DNA from: an uncultured Treponema sp.
Lineage (GTDB): Bacteria > Spirochaetota > Spirochaetia > Treponematales > Treponemataceae
DNA length: 18,757 bases
NCBI GenBank assembly: GCA_934699065.1
Contig: CAKUWD010000036.1
Span: forward strand, 1 to 18,757
Reading direction: 5' to 3'
Positions within the stretch are counted from its first letter, which is position 1, and every line of letters starts with the position of its first letter. Shown here one piece after another: positions 14,373 through 18,757 of the stretch. Below the pieces are notes generated by a model. It searched no databases and was not told where the DNA came from. It saw only the letters and a program-made list of their open reading frames with translations. The position numbers and the translations under genes were made by a program.

Positions 14373-14690
14373 TCATCTGGCTTTCTTAGGTTTCTTTTCT
14401 GGCAATTCTGCATACATTCCTTCCAGAAGCTCCAAAATCAGGGCCTTATCATCAAAACTATCAAATACATGCATCAGGGTTTTTGATTCTTCATATGGAT
14501 AACGCAGTTCGGAATCTGCAAGCAGACTATCCGATGTGGGAGTTCTCTTCAAAAACAGCTCATCACCGCAAATGTCACCTATCAGCTTACCCTTAAAATA
14601 TACTAGGTATCCGCCCATCATTGATTTTATGACAATATCGCCTGCTTCAGAAAAACAATCGCGTACATATTCATTAAACTCATTCACCAT
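14373..14690 (-). CDS. TfoX N-terminal domain protein
   Basis: The 105-residue protein matches the TfoX N-terminal domain: a helix (NEFNEYVRDCFSEAGDIVIKSMMGGYLVYFKGKLIGDICGDELFLK), then the characteristic YEESKTLMHVFDSF and a last helix (DDKALILELLEGMYAELPEKK). TfoX/Sxy controls competence in gammaproteobacteria, but stand-alone N-terminal domains are widespread and of unknown role, so no competence function is claimed. A TATAAT box with TG in front (complement of 14709-14717) and an AAGGAA ribosome site precede the ATG. A 41-bp stretch of this gene is repeated exactly in the non-coding region at 17866-17906. Confidence 0.88.
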   Translation of the reverse strand: MVNEFNEYVRDCFSEAGDIVIKSMMGGYLVYFKGKLIGDICGDELFLKRTPTSDSLLADSELRYPYEESKTLMHVFDSFDDKALILELLEGMYAELPEKKPKKAR

Positions 14691-14708
14691 AATCTTTTCC
14701 TTTTCTGT

Positions 14709-14717
14709 ATTATAGCA
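14709..14717 (-). promoter_or_regulatory. Extended -10 box of the TfoX-like gene
   Basis: On the reverse strand TGC followed by TATAAT forms an extended -10 element, 18 nt before the ATG. AAAAGGAAAAG lies between them as the ribosome site. Confidence 0.5.
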
Positions 14718-14756
14718 GAGATTGTTCGTCAGAACACTGATTTAATCCTTATTTCG

Positions 14757-14765
14757 TGATAAAAT
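14757..14765 (+). promoter_or_regulatory. Extended -10 box for the 36-residue protein, leaderless
   Basis: TGA followed by TAAAAT (14760-14765) is an extended -10 element located 7 nt before the ATG at 14773. No ribosome site fits between, so the message should start at or near the A of the start codon. Confidence 0.45.
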
Positions 14766-14772
14766 ACATCTC

Positions 14773-14883
14773 ATGGCAAGTATTTTAATAAAAGACACAA
14801 CTCGCGAACTAAACATGGAAGCCAACTGCGGCTTTGAAGTAGCACATCCGGAAGAAAGAAAATCCGGCTGTGGAATGATTTAA
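14773..14883 (+). CDS. Small 36-residue protein, apparently a shortened member of a conserved family
   Basis: An ATG-to-TAA frame encodes 36 residues. The first part, MASILIKDTTRE, is the conserved start of a small protein family I recall from clostridia and spirochaetes (normally 60-90 residues, starting MAKILIKDTTREER). The end, EVAHPEERKSGCGMI, resembles the C-terminal end of the same family. The middle part, usually containing a MYxDYIDGKKEL-like stretch, is absent, which suggests an in-frame internal deletion. Two Cys (19 and 33) are present. It has its own extended -10 box and is followed after 15 nt by the Dabb gene, so it may be the first gene of a three-gene unit. Function unknown. 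Confidence 0.6.
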   Translation: MASILIKDTTRELNMEANCGFEVAHPEERKSGCGMI

Positions 14884-14898
14884 AGGAAGGACAGACAA

Positions 14899-15201
14899 AT
14901 GGTAAAACACATAATCTTATGGACATTAAAAGAAATGAGCGATTCTGAAAAGGAATCTGTAAAAGCCGGAATCAAGGAAGGGCTCGAAGGCCTTAAAGGA
15001 AAAATCCCGGGACTTGTAGACATCAAGGTAAATACAAACGGTCGCCTCGCCTCTTCTACTGCCGACCTGATGCTGGATTCCACTTTTGAATCTGCAGAAG
15101 CCCTCAAAGGCTATTCAAAACACCCTGAACACGTTGCCGTAGCAGACCGCAAGGTTCGTCCATTTACTGCAAGCCGTGCCTGCCTGGATTTTGAAATATA
15201 A
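14899..15201 (+). CDS. Dabb (stress-responsive A/B barrel) protein
   Basis: The 100-residue protein is a ferredoxin-like dimeric alpha/beta barrel of the Dabb family. It starts with the signature MVKHIILWTLKE, continues through a helix (ESVKAGIKEGLEGLKGKIPGL) and strand (VDIKVNTN), and has the late motif ALKGYSKHPEHVAVADRKVRPF with the conserved HPEH stretch. Bacterial Dabb proteins are mostly uncharacterised; some plant members are cyclases or stress proteins. An AAAGGAAGG site precedes the ATG, and the next gene follows after 12 nt, so both are co-transcribed. The role of the unit is unknown. Confidence 0.88.
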   Translation: MVKHIILWTLKEMSDSEKESVKAGIKEGLEGLKGKIPGLVDIKVNTNGRLASSTADLMLDSTFESAEALKGYSKHPEHVAVADRKVRPFTASRACLDFEI

Positions 15202-15213
15202 ACGAGGTCCAAA

Positions 15214-15438
15214 ATGAAACTCTTCGGTCGCAGAAAAGCAAAGGAAGCTGCCGTACATTTCGATCCCGAAACTCAGTATGCCGTAATCCGCTCTTCAATC
15301 TGCACCGGAGAAAAAGTCGCTGGGTTCAAAAATAAAACGGACGGCCACTTCACCGAAGTAATGCTCATCCGGTCCCCAGCTGATGAGAAAGAATTCAAAC
15401 AAACCTATGGTGTTGAATCGGTGAAGGTGGAGTATTAG
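15214..15438 (+). CDS. Conserved 74-residue protein of unknown function
   Basis: The small protein begins with a basic segment (MKLFGRRKAKEAAV), followed by a compact core FDPETQYAVIRSSICTGEK, AGFKNKTDGHFTEVMLI and a C-terminal stretch ending YGVESVKVEY. I recognise the core as conserved in small proteins of Firmicutes and treponemes, sometimes loosely labelled aspartate dehydrogenase; that label is not supported by anything visible here, because there is no nucleotide-binding motif and the protein is far too short. A GAGGT site precedes the ATG. It ends 13 bp before the convergent HAD gene. No function can be assigned. Confidence 0.78.
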   Translation: MKLFGRRKAKEAAVHFDPETQYAVIRSSICTGEKVAGFKNKTDGHFTEVMLIRSPADEKEFKQTYGVESVKVEY

Positions 15439-15451
15439 CGATGTTCTTTAA

Positions 15452-16159
15452 TTAGAACTGAACAAAATCCCATATTTCCATCGCATTTGTAACCGTAAAT
15501 TCCTGCCCATAATCCTGAGATGGTCTGTCTGAACGGTTTATCAGAATTGAATGACAGCCGATATTTTTTGCAGCATTAACATCTCGTGATGTATCGCCAA
15601 TCATAACCATATTTTCCGGCGCAATTCCAAAATGTTCAGAAATGTCTCTAAGTCCTTTTGGATTCGGCTTTTTATATCCACATGAAAGAGACGAAACATA
15701 TAAATCAAAATAAGGCAAAAGCGGAGTTACGTAGTTTTTGTGCATGAAGTCTGGCATACCGGTAGCAACATCGGTCATGGCAGCAATTTTGAAGCCGGAT
15801 TTTTTCAGATACTCCAGAGTCGGAATTGAATCATCATAAATCACAGGCTCAAGCTTAAGCGATTCAAAAAAGACCTCAATGATTTTCGCAGGCGGAATTG
15901 TAGTCCCCCACCCTTTTATGATATCACCAAAAATGATTTCTGGATCAATCTCCTTTTCACGCGGATTCACCGCCGGGTTATAATCTGTAAAAATCTGAAC
16001 TGAAGTTGCAATCTGCTGATCTGAAAGGCCGAGCTCTAACGTTTCATTTACATATTCAAAGGAACTTTTATAATACCCGACCCAACTCAGATGCATGCCC
16101 TTATATTCCATAAGAGTTCCACCAAGATCAAAGACAAATAGTTTTATATTATTCAGCAT
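15452..16159 (-). CDS. HAD-superfamily hydrolase
   Basis: The 235-residue protein has all four HAD motifs: motif I VFDLGGTL (9-16, nucleophile D11), motif II near MTD, motif III GYKKPNPKG and motif IV MIGDTSRDVNAAKNIG. A helical cap lies between motifs I and II, as in phosphoglycolate phosphatase-like members. In motif I the second Asp of DxD is Gly (G13); this variant occurs in some HAD proteins but removes the usual acid/base residue, so the activity is uncertain. It begins 3 nt after the 2H phosphoesterase gene, and the pair is probably one transcript. A nucleotide or sugar phosphate substrate is possible but not shown. Confidence 0.88.
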   Translation of the reverse strand: MLNNIKLFVFDLGGTLMEYKGMHLSWVGYYKSSFEYVNETLELGLSDQQIATSVQIFTDYNPAVNPREKEIDPEIIFGDIIKGWGTTIPPAKIIEVFFESLKLEPVIYDDSIPTLEYLKKSGFKIAAMTDVATGMPDFMHKNYVTPLLPYFDLYVSSLSCGYKKPNPKGLRDISEHFGIAPENMVMIGDTSRDVNAAKNIGCHSILINRSDRPSQDYGQEFTVTNAMEIWDFVQF

Positions 16160-16162
16160 TCT

Positions 16163-16723
16163 CTAAATCTCCAGCGACACCGCTGCTTCCCAGCGGCTGC
16201 CTTTTCGTTCAAAAATGGTGATATTATTTACAGGGAATGTTTCAACAAGATTCAATTCGTTCATCACTTCTATTGCATCTTTTGTAACGCCTGCAGGAAT
16301 ATCACGATTACTGACTGTCAGATGCGGAGTAAAGGGACGCTGATCTTTTTTGGTACAAGCAGGAGCGGCTTTTATTATTGCGGAATAAACTGCGTCACGC
16401 AAAGCTGTCCACTTTTCATCCTTTTCAACTTTTGCAAAAAGAGTCCGATCGCCAAATGCATCGAAATTATTAATTTTTGCAGAAAAACTCAAGCCTGCTG
16501 GTAATACATCCTGCTCGATTGCTTTTGCTAAATCTTCTGTTGAATATTCGTCTGGAAGCCTGAACGGCGGAATCAAAGTTACATGAATCGGAGTCAAATG
16601 CCCAGAACGACAGCCATATGCTTCATTCATATAACGGCGGCAGTCTTCAAGTGTAAGGGTAATGTCCTCTGGCGTAAGAACTCCAATAAAATGTGTCTGC
16701 TGTGGAAGGTTTTGTTTTTTCAT
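16163..16723 (-). CDS. 2H phosphoesterase / 2'-5' RNA ligase-like protein
   Basis: The 186-residue protein has the two His-x-Thr motifs of the 2H phosphoesterase superfamily: HVTL (H47, T49) and HLTV (H134, T136), separated by 86 residues as is typical. The first is preceded by TPIHVTLIPPF and the second by PFTPHLTVSNR, which fit the LigT/2'-5' RNA ligase branch acting on 2',3'-cyclic phosphates or 2'-5' bonds. It is a cytoplasmic enzyme of unknown natural substrate. No ribosome site is seen; an extended -10 box lies 9 nt before the ATG. The HAD gene follows after 3 nt. Confidence 0.87.
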   Translation of the reverse strand: MKKQNLPQQTHFIGVLTPEDITLTLEDCRRYMNEAYGCRSGHLTPIHVTLIPPFRLPDEYSTEDLAKAIEQDVLPAGLSFSAKINNFDAFGDRTLFAKVEKDEKWTALRDAVYSAIIKAAPACTKKDQRPFTPHLTVSNRDIPAGVTKDAIEVMNELNLVETFPVNNITIFERKGSRWEAAVSLEI

Positions 16724-16732
16724 ATTTTCTTA

Positions 16733-16741
16733 ATTATAACA
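16733..16741 (-). promoter_or_regulatory. Extended -10 promoter of the 2H phosphoesterase gene
   Basis: On the reverse strand TGT followed by a perfect TATAAT (complement of 16733-16738) lies 9 nt before the ATG (16721-16723). The short distance and the absence of a ribosome site suggest a leaderless message. Confidence 0.5.
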
Positions 16742-16863
16742 TATTCTGAGGCTTTTGAACGTAAAATTTTCGTTTAATTCAAGAGTATTACATTTGGCCG
16801 CTTTTAATCATTATTTTTTTAAACACACTTTATCAGATTTGCGCAAAGAGAATCCCTGAGCAG

Positions 16864-17030
16864 ATGAACACTTATGCCAGCATGACAATCACTTATGCTG
16901 TGGCAACGCGGTACTGGCTGTCATTTTGATTTTTGTAGGACTTATCGGCTATCACGAACAAATCAAATGGAGCAAGATTCTTGGTATTTTATTCTGCCTT
17001 GTTGGCTTGTATTTTATAAATAAGAAATAG
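16864..17030 (+). pseudogene. C-terminal remnant of a DMT-family transporter, frameshifted
   Basis: The 339-nt gap between the 2H phosphoesterase and toxin genes holds a relic. From 16864 the frame MNTYASMTITYAVAT looks like a transmembrane helix start and then breaks. In the next frame it continues as VLAVILIFVGLIGYHEQIKW and ILGILFCLVGLYFINKK, ending TAG at 17028-17030. The shape is helix, charged turn with HE, then helix and a short basic tail, as in the end of small-multidrug/EamA-type transporters. Removing two bases (CG) near 16910 would join the frames, so a 2-bp insertion is likely. It is not the same sequence as the EamA scrap at 12842-13054. Upstream of 16864 nothing is recognisable. 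Confidence 0.62.
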
Positions 17031-17062
17031 ACACCTTCCGTTTTTGGAAGATCGCTTAGTTC

Positions 17063-17488
17063 TTATTTTCTCTTTTTCTTGTCAGTTTTGTTTTGTTCGC
17101 TATTTTCTGTTTCTACCTGAGCCTCGGGCTTTGAAGAAAGTGTGATTTTCTGATAATCGTCTTTTTTATCGTTAGGATGGGGTTCAATTCCTATGATTGT
17201 AATATCATTTTTATCCGGACCATATACCCAGAAGATTCTTCCGGCTGCAGGTTTGTGATTTTCCAGATATGATTCCCAAACTTTCTGGCCGTAACGTTTT
17301 GATAAAGCTTCAATATCGTGAGTGCAAAGGTCTGGATAACGAGGATCATTGCTTAGTTTTGAAAAGCAGCTTACTAAAAGCTTAAAGAGTTTAAGTTCAT
17401 TTTTATTTGCGGTTTGCTCTTTATATTTTTTTTCAAGACTTTCCCACAGTTCCTGCATTTGGGGAATTCCCATTCTGATTTTATACAT
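17063..17488 (-). CDS. Toxin of a type II toxin-antitoxin pair (RelE/ParE-like)
   Basis: The 141-residue protein contains a core typical of a RelE/ParE-like toxin family encoded after AbrB-like antitoxins: SKRYGQKVWESYLENH, PAAGRIFWVYGPDKNDITIIGIEPHPND and YQKITLSS. The strand GRIFWVYG followed by ITIIGIEPHPND is the diagnostic part. After the core comes a charged tail rich in Glu and Lys (about 118-141) that is longer than expected. Its ATG overlaps the antitoxin stop by one base (TAATG), so the two are translationally coupled. The target, probably mRNA on the ribosome or gyrase, is unknown for this family. Confidence 0.78.
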   Translation of the reverse strand: MYKIRMGIPQMQELWESLEKKYKEQTANKNELKLFKLLVSCFSKLSNDPRYPDLCTHDIEALSKRYGQKVWESYLENHKPAAGRIFWVYGPDKNDITIIGIEPHPNDKKDDYQKITLSSKPEAQVETENSEQNKTDKKKRK

Positions 17489-17745
17489 TATAAGAGTTCC
17501 TCGTATGCAGAAAAGTCTATTGGATCCCCGGCTTTTCCGGCTTTGAAGTTTTTCATGCTTTCATCCATAATAGAAAGAGTGTTTTGTGATACTTCAAATG
17601 GTTTTGTGAGTTCGCGAGGTTCCAGGAGGATGCGTCCATCAGGATATTCTTCAACATGATAATAATCGTATGAAGCTGCTCTGAGAGTTATTCTTCTTTT
17701 TGAGTCCAATTTTGAATCATAAGATCTTACTGCTAATGCTGGCAT
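17488..17745 (-). CDS. AbrB-like antitoxin
   Basis: The 85-residue protein has an N-terminal swapped-hairpin AbrB-type DNA-binding domain (about 1-45: SKLDSKRRITLRAASYDYYHVEEYPDGRILLEPREL) and a flexible C-terminal part that would wrap the toxin (SQNTLSIMDESMKNFKAGKAGDPIDFSAYEELL). The reading frame extends 9 codons further upstream, through the operator, but the ATG at 17745 lies 5 nt after a GGAGG site and begins at the domain, so it is preferred. It precedes the toxin with a one-base overlap. A palindrome sits over its transcript start, which fits the usual self-repression by antitoxin or the complex. Confidence 0.82.
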   Translation of the reverse strand: MPALAVRSYDSKLDSKRRITLRAASYDYYHVEEYPDGRILLEPRELTKPFEVSQNTLSIMDESMKNFKAGKAGDPIDFSAYEELL

Positions 17746-17757
17746 ATAAACCTCCTT

Positions 17758-17806
17758 AGTGGGATTTCCCACTTAATACTATATGGGATATGAGCAAGAA
17801 AATCAA
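17758..17806 (-). promoter_or_regulatory. Toxin-antitoxin promoter with operator palindrome
   Basis: On the reverse strand TTGATT (complement of 17801-17806) and TATAGT (complement of 17778-17783) are spaced 17 bp apart. Immediately downstream is a perfect palindrome, AGTGGGA-TT-TCCCACT (17758-17773), covering the predicted start. A further half-site (TGGGAT) lies in the spacer. This layout suits self-repression by the AbrB-like antitoxin. Confidence 0.65.
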
Positions 17807-17865
17807 GTATTTTGTGGTATCGCCTCCGTTTTCCTGCGGGAGCATTGCAAAAAGCTTATCTGCAG

Positions 17866-17906
17866 AATCAGGGCCTTATCATCAAAACTATCAAATACAT
17901 GCATCA
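17866..17906. repeat. 41-bp exact copy of part of the TfoX-like gene
   Basis: These 41 bases are identical, in the same orientation, to 14436-14476 inside the TfoX-like gene and encode (reverse strand) MHVFDSFDDKALI. The flanks differ. After a frame change the reverse strand continues as ADKLFAMLPQEN, which resembles the end of TfoX-type proteins (ELLEGMYAELPEK), so this may be the relic of a second TfoX-like gene or a recombined fragment. No intact gene lies between 17773 and 17938. Confidence 0.75.
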
Positions 17907-17937
17907 ATAAACTTCATCTCTTCTGTATGTCCCGTCA

Positions 17938-18483
17938 CTAGCAGAACTTAATCATCTTCTGATAATTTTCTACAACTTCTTCCGGGGGCATTTTCATGTC
18001 GGAATTAATCCACCATTTGATTGTTTCGCAAAAGCTCCCGGTAAAAAACTGTATAGCAAAGGCTTTTGGCACTTCGGAATGAATCACTAAATCATCACAA
18101 AAAGTCTGTTCAAGGTAATCGCGAAAATATGAGGTAAAAAGCTTTTCTGTTTCGCCGTACATGATTGCCTTGATATTATCCTTGTGATCCTGCAGATGAT
18201 ACAAAATATGTGTGAGGCGATTTGCAAAACCCCTGCGTCCTTTTGAAAAATCGTGGCTTTTTTCCGGAGCCAGATCTTTTGAAAAAACATGGGCAAACAT
18301 TTCCCGGCAGATTTCTTCCAGCAGTTCTTCCTTTGTTTCAAAGTGAGAATAAAAAGTGCTGCGGCCTATGTTTGCCTCGTCAATAATATCCTGAACTGTG
18401 AGGGCTTCGAATTTTTTCTTTTTCAAAAGCGTAGTCATTGCCTGATGAATTGCAATTTTTGTTTTCTGCTGGCGTCTGTCCAT
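17938..18483 (-). CDS. TetR-family transcriptional regulator
   Basis: The 181-residue protein has a clear N-terminal TetR domain (about 5-55: KIAIHQAMTTLLKKKKFEALTVQDIIDEANIGRSTFYSHFETKEELL) with recognition helix RSTFYSHFETKEE. The C-terminal helical part contains FFTGSFCETIKWWINSDMKMPPEEVVENY, typical of the TetR_C_8-like branch found in Firmicutes-type regulators. A GGAGG site lies about 11 nt before the ATG. It is transcribed away from the methyltransferase gene; an inverted repeat sits on that gene's promoter, so control of the neighbour is likely. The ligand is unknown. Confidence 0.9.
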   Translation of the reverse strand: MDRRQQKTKIAIHQAMTTLLKKKKFEALTVQDIIDEANIGRSTFYSHFETKEELLEEICREMFAHVFSKDLAPEKSHDFSKGRRGFANRLTHILYHLQDHKDNIKAIMYGETEKLFTSYFRDYLEQTFCDDLVIHSEVPKAFAIQFFTGSFCETIKWWINSDMKMPPEEVVENYQKMIKFC

Positions 18484-18556
18484 TTTGCTATGCCTCCAGT
18501 TATTGAATAAAAAGCAGATTTTTGTTCATTAGCGCACAAAGAAATAGCTTTTATTC

Positions 18557-18603
18557 TTGTTTTAATCATAACATAGTCTTATATTTTTATCAAACACTAT
18601 GTT
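18557..18603 (+). promoter_or_regulatory. Methyltransferase promoter with inverted repeat, probable TetR operator
   Basis: TTGTTT (18557-18562) and TATATT (18580-18585) are spaced 17 bp apart. AACATAGT (18570-18577) in the spacer and ACTATGTT (18596-18603) past the start point form a perfect 8-bp inverted pair with 18 nt between. The position over the promoter next to a divergent TetR gene suggests an operator, although the wide gap is less usual than a compact TetR site. Confidence 0.5.
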
Positions 18604-18626
18604 CAGTAACTTACAGGAGGTTAGAT

Positions 18627-18757
18627 ATGAAACAGACAGTCAAAAAAGATTTTAAGTTTGATAAAAGGGCAGAAAAATACGACGACCATTTTGAAGGTAA
18701 GCTTTCTAAAGTTTTTTACCAGCTGATTTATGAAAATATTGATTTGCCTGATTCTGC
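18627..18757 (+). CDS. Probable class I SAM-dependent methyltransferase, N-terminal part (cut by window edge)
   Basis: From an ATG with a strong CAGGAGG site (6-7 nt upstream) the frame stays open for 43 codons to the right edge. The peptide includes FKFDKRAEKYDDHFEGKLSK, the common start of UbiE/MenG-like class I methyltransferases (FDxxAxxYD), followed by a helix (VFYQLIYENIDLPDS). The glycine-rich SAM-binding motif would come just after the edge, so the call rests on the N-terminal pattern alone. It is divergent from the TetR gene. Confidence 0.62.
   Translation, partial: MKQTVKKDFKFDKRAEKYDDHFEGKLSKVFYQLIYENIDLPDS

Noticed and set aside
17035..17050. CTTCC-GTTTTT-GGAAG hairpin after the DMT relic
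   Set aside because: Stem of 5 bp and no T-run directly after; not a convincing terminator on either strand.
17746..17772. Nine-residue extension of the AbrB-like antitoxin
   Set aside because: The extension covers the ribosome site and the operator palindrome; the ATG at 17745 follows GGAGG at proper spacing.

Overview
The window looks like chromosomal DNA of a host-associated or rumen-type spirochaete, most likely Treponema. It is AT-rich and densely packed, uses TTG as well as ATG starts, and has a gene mix typical of such genomes: a DUF4143 ATPase, an AbrB-type toxin-antitoxin pair, a formylglycine-enzyme-fold protein and an acyl-ACP thioesterase. The genus is inferred from general resemblance; no rRNA or marker gene is present.

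Left part (1-3601): the start of an AraC-type regulator runs off the left edge. Next come a GC-rich intergenic element, a GNAT acetyltransferase, a small cupin, a cupin-AraC regulator that overlaps the cupin gene tail to tail, an acyl-ACP thioesterase, and a TetR regulator facing the next block.

Central block (3602-9513): this is the most interesting part. A strong promoter (TTGACA, 17 bp, TATGAT) flanked by matching inverted half-sites, which probably bind the divergent TetR protein, drives a GC-rich structured leader and seven tightly packed genes. These encode an iron-type NADPH alcohol dehydrogenase, an exported cyclophilin-like protein, an exported aldo/keto reductase, an exported flavodoxin, an exported fusion of a formylglycine-enzyme-like domain to a second flavodoxin, a multi-helix DUF4405-type membrane protein with paired histidines, and an ABM-type monooxygenase. 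Four consecutive products begin with a Met-Lys-Lys signal peptide, so I infer a TetR-controlled redox or detoxification system working partly outside the cytoplasm. A mobile palindromic repeat has been inserted in frame inside the membrane-protein gene.

Right part (9628-18757): a 663-residue protein probably related to (alpha/alpha)6 glycosidases is followed by a run of genes mixed with debris. The debris is an MFS transporter with a large internal deletion, two C-terminal scraps of DMT/EamA transporters, a 41-bp copied piece of the tfoX-like gene, and a shrunken 36-residue protein. Intact genes here encode a NifX/NifB-C-like protein, a DUF4143 ATPase whose promoter lies inside a perfect 16-bp inverted repeat, a TfoX-N protein, a Dabb protein, a conserved small protein, a 2H phosphoesterase with a HAD hydrolase, a toxin-antitoxin pair with an operator palindrome, and a TetR regulator divergent from a methyltransferase cut by the right edge.

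Several genes lack a Shine-Dalgarno site but have a -10-like box 6-9 nt before the start codon, suggesting leaderless transcripts. No tRNA, rRNA, CRISPR array or intact insertion sequence was seen.
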